A DNA stretch of 64,000 nt from Psychromonas arctica DSM 14288 (lineage in GTDB: Bacteria; Pseudomonadota; Gammaproteobacteria; Enterobacterales; Psychromonadaceae), in contig NZ_AXWP01000001.1 in the NCBI RefSeq assembly GCF_000482725.1, positions 380,173-444,172 of the forward strand. Direction: 5' to 3'. Below are positions 26,232 to 34,435 of the stretch, piece by piece. Positions within the stretch are counted from its first letter, which is position 1, and each line of letters opens with the position of its first letter. Made by a program: the position numbers and the translations under genes. Below the pieces are notes generated by a model, which ran no database searches, was not told the origin of the DNA, and was given only the letters and a program-made list of their open reading frames with translations.

Positions 26232-29200
26232 ATGGCAGAACAGGCCTATCAATTATTACGCATTATTATTATCGATAGCTTTTGGAAAGGGCAGGTTAAC
26301 GAATTAGACTTATCTGGTCATACACAACTTGAAGGTACCAATGGTGCTGGTAAAACATCTTTGATGCGTTTACTACCACTTTTTTATGGTATGAGACCCA
26401 GTGAAATAGTTAGTAAAGTGGATCAAGCTAAAAACTTTGCTGATTATTATTTGCCAAGAGACTCGAGTATGTTGGTTTATGAATACCAACGACCTGGTGG
26501 TCAAACATGTATGGCACTTGCCAGTTCAGATGGGCGCGGAGTGCAATTTAAATTCATTGATAGTGGTTTTGAAAGTGGATTATTTATTGGTGAAAATCAT
26601 TTCCCGTTGACCGTCTCTGAAGTTGAAAGAGCTTATCGAAATTTAGGTGTTGAATGCTCTAACTATTTAGGCGTTGATAAATACCGACAAGTAATTCAAA
26701 ACTTACGTAGTGGTCGTAAAGTTAAAGAGGTTCGTCAATTACAAAATCGTTTCTCATTCAGTGATTTAGCGACTCCTCATCTAGACAAAGTAGTGAACGG
26801 TACGATTGAAAAAAATCTAGACTTTGATGCGGTTAAACAAATGCTGGTGGCTATCGCTAGTGATCACATCGCGCGCAGCGTGGGGCAAGAAAAAGAACAA
26901 ATCACCCTTAATAAACAAGATATTAGTTTATGGTTAGCTGACATCCAAGCTAGCCGCTCTATTCAAAAAGTAAGTGATAAAATTGCGTTATGGCAAACAG
27001 ATTTTACGCAGTTAGACAGTTTATTGATTAAGCTGCAGCATTTGCATGCGGAAATGCTAGCGCACCAGCAAAATATCACTGAGTTACAACAACAACGTAG
27101 TGATCAAAAAGCACGCTTTAGAGATCAAATAACGGTCCTAGATAAACAGTTAAAAGAACAAAGCCTGCTACTGCAAACTGAAATAAGCCAAATAGCGGCA
27201 AAGATAGAAGCAGATCAAAGCCGTATTGATTTGTTAGATGACGATAAATTAAAGTTTGATGAAAATGACGCAGCGAGTTATCAATTACAAGCCGATAATG
27301 CACCGCGTTACCAACAAGCATTAAATGATGTAAATGAAATTATTGAAGCATTTGAAGGTAATTTAAATAAAGTCCAAGCTAAGTTTGAGTCATTGTTACA
27401 ATCGTTAACCTTGCAAAAAGTACAAGATGAAGCGCGTAATAATGAGCAAGTCTCACATATTAAAGAGCAATCTAACCTACAACTATCAGTCGTGTCCGAA
27501 AACTATCAAGGGCAGTTAAGTAAATTAAATGAACAACTTAACGAGTCATTTTTAAAAATAAATATGGACCTGCAAACGCTACAAAACCAGCTTAAAATGG
27601 AACAGTTAGCGAAGAAAAATATTACCGTTGAAGCAAGCTTACGGGCTGAGATTGAAGTAAACCAAGTCAGTATGTCAGAAGTTAAAGATAACTTGAGTGA
27701 CTGCTTACAGGTATTAAGCTCTGATAATGATCAGTTAAATACGCTAGAAAAACAACGTATTCAACTCTTAGAGCAACATAAACAACATAATCGCCAGCTT
27801 GAAGATGTCAAAAAGTCACGCCAGCAATTGCAGCTACAACTCTTACCAGAAGTTAACTCGCTTCAACATTTTTTAAGCAATGAGCCAAACGCGGTAGGTT
27901 GGAAAAACAATATTGGACGAGTGTTATCTGCTCAACAGTTAGCACGTAAAGATCTTAATCCTCAATGGGTTTCTCAGGCGGATAGCGCAGAAACCTTATT
28001 TGGATTGAAAATAGATTTAGATCAGCTGCAAGACAATGATTTACAACTTAATGAAAACGAACTTAGAGAAAAATTAAGTGATGTAGAGCAAAAAATTGCA
28101 ACGTTGATTAAAAAGGTAACAGATCTAGAGTCTCAACTTAATGAATTGACGAAGCAAATAGCTAATCAACAGGTTTTAATCAGCGAACGTAAACAAAATT
28201 TACAAAAAGTAGAATTAAAACGCCAACAATTCAAAGTACAACAAGAAAATCTTGAGCTTAAAAAGCAACATTATTTAAAACAAGCGGCATTAGCGTTTGA
28301 AGACAATATTAAAAAGCTCACGACACAAATTAAGAATCAACATACTAAGCTTGAAGAGTTTAAAGTATTGCAGCAAGAGCAACGCTTTGAGTTGAGTAAT
28401 CAAATGCTTGATCAACGGATGGTCATTGAATCCGATAGAGATAGCCAGTTAGAGCAATTAGCAGAGCAGTTAGCATCTATTAAAGATAGCGCTAAAACAC
28501 GACAAAAAGATTATAAGCAACAACGCGATCGGGCATTAGAAGAGTTAGATCCTGATGGTGAAGTCGATAAGCGCATTAAACAACGTGTAGAGTTAATTGA
28601 AAAACTAGAACAGTGTGCTGTGTGGGCGCGTAAAGCCCGTGAATACCAGCAGTTTATGAATGAACGTTATGTGCATCGTGACCAATTAGTTGAAAAAAAC
28701 CAAAACCGAGAAGTCCAAAAGCGTGGTTTAGAAAATAGCTTAGCGGATTTAAAAATTGAAAAAAACAATTTAATCAGTGAGCAACAGAAACAATTTAAGA
28801 AAGTATCGCAACAATTAAATGACGATGCCGATCTGTTATTACAATTAGGGTTAGCGCAACGAGAGTGTGAGCAATACGGTATCGAAGCGTCGTTAAGTGA
28901 ATCTGAACCGCATAACAGTGCCGATTTAACCGTGACATTCTGTGGCGATTGGATAAAACAATTTAAAACCATTGATAAACGACTACAAAGTCAAATTACC
29001 CAGTTTAATACTGCCTTTGCTAAGCATAATGCCAACAGTGAATTGTATGAAAACTGGATCAAATTAGTGTCCGATAATGATATTTATGAAGGCGCTCGTA
29101 GTCTATTTAAGTACCAGCATCCAATTGCTGATTTATTAAGCAGTGCCGCTCAAAAGCAAAAGAATACTTATCAATTAGTCACAGTCAATGCGAATATGAT

Positions 29201-30059
29201 CAATGAGTTTTATCAGCATATAGAAAACTTTGCGCGCCGTATCAAAAGTATTGGCAAACAGTTATCAAGCAACGTAACTAAGCTGGCTCACTTCGAAGCA
29301 TTAGCGGACATTAATGTTAATACTGTGATGAAACAAGAAGAACTTGATTATTGGGGCCCATTACAACAATTTGCAAAGTTGTTTGAAAAGTATCGTGATG
29401 ATTTACGAGAAGGGGTGGGTGATATTCCCGATGACTTAATTGTCGCGATGCAAAAATTATCTACTTATCTACCCAGCGATGGTTTTGCATTAGCACATCA
29501 CCAATTGTTTGATATAGAGTTTACTATCTCAGAAAAAGGGCAACTAAAACATGCTCGTAATGCGCGACAATTGAAAAAAATCAGTTCTACTGGCTTATCC
29601 TACTTAGCAATGCTTTCTTTATATGCGGGTATTTTGGGTATGTTACGAGGTGAAAGTGATGCAAAAACACAAATTATTTTACCGGTGGATGAATTAGGTG
29701 AGCTTGCTGCAGAAAATATCGACCTATTATTGACCATGTTTAACGATAATGCGATCACTATGCTATCAGCTTCACCTTCTACAGATAGGCATATTTTGTC
29801 TTTATATCAACGTCATTATAAGATTAAAGATAATAAGATTTTTCATGCGCATATTCCAACTTCTCGGTTAGATGAATTGTTGCTACAACGTAAAAAAGTA
29901 GCCGAACAGCTCAATAGCCAAGTACATGACAATGCAAGTACAGACGTAAGCGTTAATGTCAGTACACAAGAAAAACGTGAGCAGACTAATACAGAGAGTA
30001 AACAGCCGGCATCAAGCACTGATATAGATATGATCACAAAGGAGCCACAAAATGTTTAA
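26232..30059 (+). CDS. SMC-like ATPase of a Wadjet/MukBEF-type complex (JetC/MksB-like)
   Basis: A 1275-residue structural-maintenance-of-chromosomes-like protein. Walker A is G35-TNGAG-K41-T42. Two very long glutamine/lysine-rich coiled coils (about 225-530 and 605-860) flank a small hinge-like globular part (about 540-600, around NAVGWKNNIGRVLSAQQL). The head returns near the C-terminus: a degenerate signature loop SSTGLS (1118-1123) and Walker B IILPVDELGEL with D1153-E1154. The end is a charged disordered tail of about 50 residues. Head layout and short hinge resemble MukB/MksB/JetC more than RecN or SbcC. It would load on DNA with the next two gene products and extrude loops. The stop overlaps the next gene by 8 bp. 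ATG follows AAGGA. Confidence 0.85.
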   Translation: MAEQAYQLLRIIIIDSFWKGQVNELDLSGHTQLEGTNGAGKTSLMRLLPLFYGMRPSEIVSKVDQAKNFADYYLPRDSSMLVYEYQRPGGQTCMALASSDGRGVQFKFIDSGFESGLFIGENHFPLTVSEVERAYRNLGVECSNYLGVDKYRQVIQNLRSGRKVKEVRQLQNRFSFSDLATPHLDKVVNGTIEKNLDFDAVKQMLVAIASDHIARSVGQEKEQITLNKQDISLWLADIQASRSIQKVSDKIALWQTDFTQLDSLLIKLQHLHAEMLAHQQNITELQQQRSDQKARFRDQITVLDKQLKEQSLLLQTEISQIAAKIEADQSRIDLLDDDKLKFDENDAASYQLQADNAPRYQQALNDVNEIIEAFEGNLNKVQAKFESLLQSLTLQKVQDEARNNEQVSHIKEQSNLQLSVVSENYQGQLSKLNEQLNESFLKINMDLQTLQNQLKMEQLAKKNITVEASLRAEIEVNQVSMSEVKDNLSDCLQVLSSDNDQLNTLEKQRIQLLEQHKQHNRQLEDVKKSRQQLQLQLLPEVNSLQHFLSNEPNAVGWKNNIGRVLSAQQLARKDLNPQWVSQADSAETLFGLKIDLDQLQDNDLQLNENELREKLSDVEQKIATLIKKVTDLESQLNELTKQIANQQVLISERKQNLQKVELKRQQFKVQQENLELKKQHYLKQAALAFEDNIKKLTTQIKNQHTKLEEFKVLQQEQRFELSNQMLDQRMVIESDRDSQLEQLAEQLASIKDSAKTRQKDYKQQRDRALEELDPDGEVDKRIKQRVELIEKLEQCAVWARKAREYQQFMNERYVHRDQLVEKNQNREVQKRGLENSLADLKIEKNNLISEQQKQFKKVSQQLNDDADLLLQLGLAQRECEQYGIEASLSESEPHNSADLTVTFCGDWIKQFKTIDKRLQSQITQFNTAFAKHNANSELYENWIKLVSDNDIYEGARSLFKYQHPIADLLSSAAQKQKNTYQLVTVNANMINEFYQHIENFARRIKSIGKQLSSNVTKLAHFEALADINVNTVMKQEELDYWGPLQQFAKLFEKYRDDLREGVGDIPDDLIVAMQKLSTYLPSDGFALAHHQLFDIEFTISEKGQLKHARNARQLKKISSTGLSYLAMLSLYAGILGMLRGESDAKTQIILPVDELGELAAENIDLLLTMFNDNAITMLSASPSTDRHILSLYQRHYKIKDNKIFHAHIPTSRLDELLLQRKKVAEQLNSQVHDNASTDVSVNVSTQEKREQTNTESKQPASSTDIDMITKEPQNV

Positions 30060-30675
30060 GCAAACTGTTCAGCAACTACTAACAGGAGCGGTCATTTGTG
30101 AAACAGGGTTTGCCGACGAATACCTATTTTTACAGGCTCAATCTAATCAGGATCGTGTCTCAGATTTTTTGTCTAATTTAGATCGTGATTTAACGTACTT
30201 AGACAGTGCCGATGCCTATTATTGTACTTTTAACGAAGTGGATACCAATAATAGTGCCGAACTGACTACTTTATTTACTGATATTAGAGGTATGTTTCGT
30301 CCTTTAGTGGAATTCTTAGAGCTTATCCTGACTGCCAGCCAAACTGATTTACCGATCCACGCTAAATCAATCATTAATATTAATGAACTGTTTGATCCCT
30401 TTGAACATGATCAAACGTTACGTGAGCAACTGCGTCATTTAACTGCTATACGGCCTTTTAAAACCAATAAGTTAGAAAGCCGCGAACAGCTAGTGTTTGT
30501 TTTTCATAAGCTTGAAGAGTTAGGGTATTTTGTGCGTAAGAATGCTGGAAGTAGTCGTTATTTTGCGACGGCTCGTTTTGATTTGATCTATTTGTTGATT
30601 GAGTTTTTGAATGACTCAGAGCGTATAGAGTTACCCGAAACGGAACAGCAACAACAAGAAGAGTTATTGTTTTAA
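30052..30675 (+). CDS. MukE/MksE-like (JetB-like) subunit, inferred
   Basis: A 207-residue protein overlapping the SMC gene by 8 bases. No motif names the family. The case rests on position, size and predicted fold. It is helical, with a winged-helix-like C-terminal half (REQLVFVFHKLEELGYFVRKNAGSSRYFATARFDLIYLLIEFL, split here into helix, turn and wing). MukE, MksE and JetB have the same length class and tandem winged helices that bind the kleisin. The acidic C-terminus (ETEQQQQEE) is disordered. Direct similarity was not checked. Overlaps on both sides show strict translational coupling with the SMC and kleisin-like genes. Confidence 0.65.
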   Translation: MFKQTVQQLLTGAVICETGFADEYLFLQAQSNQDRVSDFLSNLDRDLTYLDSADAYYCTFNEVDTNNSAELTTLFTDIRGMFRPLVEFLELILTASQTDLPIHAKSIININELFDPFEHDQTLREQLRHLTAIRPFKTNKLESREQLVFVFHKLEELGYFVRKNAGSSRYFATARFDLIYLLIEFLNDSERIELPETEQQQQEELLF

Positions 30676-31919
30676 TGGCTGGTTACGATACTAAAGATGT
30701 TGCGGAGTTATTACGTCAACTTGGTTCAAACGACCAATTGCTTGCTGAAGCCTATGTATTCGGATCGATACAAGGCGATGGCGGTGATGCACGTAAAATA
30801 GCTGCTTTACATAAAAAATCTTTATTAAGGCCGGACGATGAACCCGGTGATTATCGTGTTAGTGCTGAACTAAAACGCATGTTAAACCGATTAATGCGCA
30901 AACAAAGTAGTTATCGTCAACTTACTGATATGGGTAAAGTGATTGATGTATTGGAAGATACTGTCAACGACTACCGTTTATCAGTGATTGGTGACCAACA
31001 AGAGGACGCAGAATATTACTTAGATCAATTTGATGATCTACTTTATGAAGCAAAAGATAACTTAAATGTCAGCTTAGATAATATGCATTATGCCATTTCT
31101 AGTCAGTTTGGTTTTGTCTCTACTATTAGCGCCAAGGTTCGTGAAAACGAACGTGCTTTAACCTATGCACAAAAGCTATTAACTGAGTTGCAACAGATTG
31201 ACCCTGAAACCTGTTATGAATGGATGAATTGGGCTTGCCCGGTTGAACTGGCTCGTAAAATTAGTGGTTTCATCTATTGGTTTAATCAGACCCTTCCAAG
31301 GTTACGTTACATCATTGATAGCATGCGCTTAAGTTTATTTAAATTAAGACGCGATGAAAAACAGGCAAGCCTATTACGCAATATGGCACGGTATCTTCAC
31401 AAACACCCTGAATTTGAAATTAATGAACAGGTGTTTGAAGACAAAACGTTACCGAAACCATTGCGTTTTGCTGCGCCTATGCCGATTAAGTCGTATATCA
31501 ATGTTAAAGAGACAGCGCATGAAACTGCATTAATTGAAATTGTGCAATCACTGCGTAAATTGAGTTCAGTAGTTAAGCCTAATGCACGTGAAACATCAGA
31601 AGTTGAATTGATTGCTAATGTTGCAATGAGTTTCAGTTACGATTATTTCGAAGAGCAAACAGAACGTTTATTTGAGCAAGCAATTACCACAGGTAACCCC
31701 GTTTCTGCTATAAAATATTGGCAACAAGCGTTACCGGAATGGCACAGCGAACAGCAGCATATCGACCCGACACCTTGGGTTGAATTAGTGTTTAGTAGTT
31801 ATTGCAAATTAACTAATATACAACAAGCATTGATAGATATTCGCCCTAAGGGTCAGCAATTACAGGGTATTTCCCATAATTGGTCGTACAGTGATATTGT
31901 TGTAAAGGTAAACAATTAA
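30675..31919 (+). CDS. Kleisin-like (MukF/MksF/JetA-like) subunit, inferred
   Basis: A 414-residue helical protein whose ATG overlaps the previous stop by one base (TAATG). It begins with a winged-helix-like segment (KDVAELLRQLGSNDQLLAEAYVFG ... AALHKKSLLRPDDEPGDYRVSAELKRML, about 6-77). The middle is a helical bundle (about 80-250), a linker rich in prolines follows (about 256-280), and a C-terminal domain ends it. Winged helix, helical bundle and linker is the layout of MukF/MksF-type kleisins, which bridge the SMC heads. This is inferred from order and fold, not from a recognised signature. Confidence 0.62.
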   Translation: MAGYDTKDVAELLRQLGSNDQLLAEAYVFGSIQGDGGDARKIAALHKKSLLRPDDEPGDYRVSAELKRMLNRLMRKQSSYRQLTDMGKVIDVLEDTVNDYRLSVIGDQQEDAEYYLDQFDDLLYEAKDNLNVSLDNMHYAISSQFGFVSTISAKVRENERALTYAQKLLTELQQIDPETCYEWMNWACPVELARKISGFIYWFNQTLPRLRYIIDSMRLSLFKLRRDEKQASLLRNMARYLHKHPEFEINEQVFEDKTLPKPLRFAAPMPIKSYINVKETAHETALIEIVQSLRKLSSVVKPNARETSEVELIANVAMSFSYDYFEEQTERLFEQAITTGNPVSAIKYWQQALPEWHSEQQHIDPTPWVELVFSSYCKLTNIQQALIDIRPKGQQLQGISHNWSYSDIVVKVNN

Positions 31920-32013
31920 ATTCCATATGAATCGAAGTTCTCAAGCTAATAATTAGTGACATTGCTTGAACTAAAGAGCTAAGCGCAATAACGATAATGA
32001 ATAGCTGAATAGA

Positions 32014-32898
32014 ATGAGTCATTCCCATTTCAATAAAATACAATATGATTTTTTTGCAAGGCATCTTCGCGCCGATCTCGGTGCCGTGAAAGCAACCCAA
32101 AGTTGCCGTTGGATGGTTGATACTCATCGTCTTGGGCGTATTCAAGATGGGTGGTGGTTTTATACTGAACAAGATAGGGCAGCTATCATTGAATTAGTGC
32201 AACGAGAGTTACACATTGATTTGCTTTTTGAGCACTTTCCGGATAAAAGTACGCGTGTCGATAACGCTTTGAGCCATAATAATGAAAAATTTAATGCCTT
32301 CTCCGTCAGTAATGACTTTGTGTTGGTTAACGCTTTACAAACACTACAGCTCAATGGTCGGGAGATAGAGGTAGGTTCGATTTCTTCATTGGGTTTATAT
32401 GTTAATGCCTCTAAAATTAACAGTGTAGAACATCAATATATTGTGCTGGTTGAAAACCTAGCGGTAATGGCTAATTTAAAACATTTAGCTTTCATGGATA
32501 ATGCAGCACATTTAAAAAATGCTTTATGGCTGTATCGCGGTGATCAAAAAGCAATACAAAGCACCCATAAAGCCTATGCGTTTTTTCGATCATTTACAGC
32601 TTCACATCAGCTATTATGTTTTGCGGATGTAGACCCTAAAGGATTAGAAATTGCTTTAAGTAGCGGTGCGAATAAAATCTTGACGGTTCAAGCAAAGTCG
32701 CTTGAAACCTTCAACATTAGCGGCATTGAAAAAGATTTTTATAATCAAATTCAATCAGTTAATTACCTGAAAAGTAAAACGTTATCAGAAGATTGTCAAA
32801 CTTTGTTTGTTACAATTTGTGAACATAAAAAAACCATTAAGCAAGAGCATATTTTAGCCCACCAAATTCCTGTGGCCGTGGTTGAACTATTCAATTAA
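32014..32898 (+). CDS. TOPRIM-type nuclease subunit (JetD/MksG-like)
   Basis: A 294-residue protein 94 bp after the kleisin-like gene. The C-terminal half carries TOPRIM elements: IVLVE147N, the putative catalytic glutamate after a beta strand, and LCFAD205VD207PKGLEIA, the D-x-D metal site. JetD/MksG of Wadjet systems uses a topoisomerase VI-like TOPRIM domain to cut plasmid DNA. The N-terminal half (about 1-120) would be the DNA-binding part and resembles nothing I can name. JetD proteins are usually nearer 380-400 residues, so this one is short. The start ATG has only a weak ribosome-binding site (GAATAG), and the 94-bp gap could allow lower expression than the SMC subunits. Confidence 0.7.
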   Translation: MSHSHFNKIQYDFFARHLRADLGAVKATQSCRWMVDTHRLGRIQDGWWFYTEQDRAAIIELVQRELHIDLLFEHFPDKSTRVDNALSHNNEKFNAFSVSNDFVLVNALQTLQLNGREIEVGSISSLGLYVNASKINSVEHQYIVLVENLAVMANLKHLAFMDNAAHLKNALWLYRGDQKAIQSTHKAYAFFRSFTASHQLLCFADVDPKGLEIALSSGANKILTVQAKSLETFNISGIEKDFYNQIQSVNYLKSKTLSEDCQTLFVTICEHKKTIKQEHILAHQIPVAVVELFN

Positions 32899-32932
32899 AC
32901 CTATTAAGTGTTATTAGCAGAACAACTATTAC

Positions 32933-33035
32933 TTAGTAAGAAATGTTTAGTAAAAAATGCTTAGTAAAAAAGCATAGTGACAATAGTTTAGTAAAGTAGT
33001 TTAGTAACAATTAATCAATATCAATTATTTAGTAA
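32933..33035 (+). repeat. Six TTAGTAA motifs at about 14-bp spacing
   Basis: TTAGTAA occurs at 32933, 32947, 32961, 32988, 33001 and 33029. The steps are 14, 14, 27, 13 and 28 bp, so the copies lie on a 14-bp ladder with two rungs lost. It fills the spacer before the SlyD-like gene and looks like a decaying tandem array or a set of regulator sites. Confidence 0.75.
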
Positions 33036-33059
33036 CAAAAAAATTAACAAGGATATAAA

Positions 33060-33539
33060 ATGCAAATAGCTAAAAACAGTGTCGTTGAATTCCATTATCG
33101 CTTAACAGAAGGTAATGAGTTATTAGAAGACAGTAACGGTAATGATCCGCTTATTTATTTACACGGCGGCGGTGGTCTATTTGAAAAAATGGAGCAAGCC
33201 TTTGTAGATAAAACAGTTGGTGAAAAATTTGAAGTAACCTTATCTCCTGAAGAGTCTTATGGTGAACGTCGTGAAGGTGCGTTACAACGCATTCCGATTA
33301 AACACTTACAAGGTGCAAAGAAATGGACTGCTGGTATGACTGCTGTGGTTGAATCTAACCAGGGTAAACAAGAAGTCACCATCGTTAAAGTAGGACGTTT
33401 TAATGCAGATTGCGACTTGAACCATCCCTTTGCCGGTAAAACTTTAACATTTGCCATTGAAGTAGTCAGCGTACGTGCGGCAACTGAAGATGAGTTATCA
33501 CACGGCCATGCACATGCAAAAGGAGGTTGCGGTCATTAG
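33060..33539 (+). CDS. SlyD-like FKBP peptidyl-prolyl isomerase
   Basis: A 159-residue cytoplasmic FKBP-type prolyl isomerase. The FKBP halves are VVEFHYRLTEGNELLEDS (about 8-25) and NHPFAGKTLTFAIEVVSVR (about 121-139), with the insert-in-flap (IF) domain between, bearing SPEESYGERREGALQRIP. The last residues HGHAHAKGGCGH are a short histidine/cysteine metal-binding tail, as in SlyD, which delivers nickel and helps folding. It is shorter than E. coli SlyD, mainly in the tail. The start follows AAGGA. A structured element lies downstream. Confidence 0.9.
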   Translation: MQIAKNSVVEFHYRLTEGNELLEDSNGNDPLIYLHGGGGLFEKMEQAFVDKTVGEKFEVTLSPEESYGERREGALQRIPIKHLQGAKKWTAGMTAVVESNQGKQEVTIVKVGRFNADCDLNHPFAGKTLTFAIEVVSVRAATEDELSHGHAHAKGGCGH

Positions 33540-33600
33540 ACCATAAAGCGCAAATAATTTTACACATTTGATTGTTATTTATGTGCGTTCTTACAAGTTT

Positions 33601-33657
33601 CGCCTGTGTTTATAGTGGTGCCGTCACCATGCTTCATTGCATGTTCACAGGCGTTTT
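33601..33657 (+). terminator. Branched RNA structure ending in TTTT (terminator or leader element)
   Basis: A closing stem CGCCTGTG (33601-33608) / CACAGGCG (33646-33653) encloses two small hairpins: TGGTG-CCGT-CACCA (33616-33629) and ATGC-TTCATT-GCAT (33629-33642, sharing one base). TTTTAATTT follows. It could be a three-way-junction terminator of the SlyD-like gene, or a leader element of the glutaredoxin gene whose ATG lies 46 bases on. Confidence 0.6.
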
Positions 33658-33703
33658 AATTTCAAATTAAGCACCTATTATTTGAACCGAAGGAATCCCT
33701 AAA

Positions 33704-33934
33704 ATGAAACGTGTTTCATTATATACGATGGCAAATTGTCCTCATTGTAAAACAGCTAAACAATACCTTGAGCAACAAAAAATAAACTTTAGATTAGTTG
33801 ATGTTAAAAGTGCTGCTGGCCAAAAAGAGTTTGCAAAAACGGGATACCGAGGTGTACCTGTATTGAAAATAGGCGACCAGTTCTTGAATGGTTTTAGTGT
33901 TAAAGGTTTTCTTAATTTATACAACAATGATTAA
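33704..33934 (+). CDS. Glutaredoxin-family protein
   Basis: A 76-residue single-domain glutaredoxin. The dithiol site is C12-P-H-C15 after a typical YTMANCPHC strand-loop, and GYRGVPVLKIGDQFLNGF (about 47-64) holds the cis-proline V-P. The dipeptide PH resembles some NrdH-like and archaeal proteins. It probably reduces disulfides in the cytoplasm. The partner is unknown. AAGGAA precedes the ATG. It is monocistronic. Confidence 0.88.
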   Translation: MKRVSLYTMANCPHCKTAKQYLEQQKINFRLVDVKSAAGQKEFAKTGYRGVPVLKIGDQFLNGFSVKGFLNLYNND

Positions 33935-34435
33935 ATTTTACAATCGGGCAATGTCTACCTAGCAGCATAATCGTTTGAGACCGGCAGTGTTTTATTTTGA
34001 GGGCTGATTGGATGTCAGTTGCCCCTGTTCGTTGATATAAAACGTTTACTTTGTGTCACTAGCCTCTATCATTTTGCATACTCTAATTAACCCGTTTTAA
34101 CCTTCCTATCAATTTACTGCTTTTGATTTTTGTTCATGTCCATTTTATCAATCTGTATACAATTTTATTAGTAATGTCATGTTGCACAACAATGAATTCG
34201 ATTTGTACTTGTTATCAATCATCAATCATCAATCATCAATCATCAATCATAAATTATCAGTTACAAGTTGCTGGTTGTTAGCTAGCTTTTGAAAATGCTT
34301 AACAACCGCTCATTTTATTGCTAATAAATGACCACTTAATGACAGTCGTTCAAAAATATAATTTTTTTATTAGGTAATTCAACATTTCGCTTTTATATTT
34401 GGATTTTTAATATTACGCATTACAAGGAGTGAGTT
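33935..34435. other. Intergenic region with an ATCAATC tandem array
   Basis: This 501-bp spacer before the AraC regulator is free of reading frames. It contains five exact tandem copies of ATCAATC at 34214-34248 plus a partial sixth. The regulator's promoter should lie in the last 150 bp (AT-rich, with AATATAATTTTTT at about 34353). Confidence 0.6.
34214..34248 (+). repeat. Five 7-bp tandem repeats (ATCAATC)
   Basis: Five exact ATCAATC units, then AT and a diverged copy. They lie 188 bp before the AraC-type gene. Copy number can change by slippage and could affect its promoter region. Confidence 0.92.

Noticed and set aside
26232-30059. Reading the SMC-like protein as RecN or SbcC
   Set aside because: RecN is about 550 residues and SbcC comes with SbcD; here the short hinge, head layout and overlap with two helical subunits fit MukB/MksB/JetC better.
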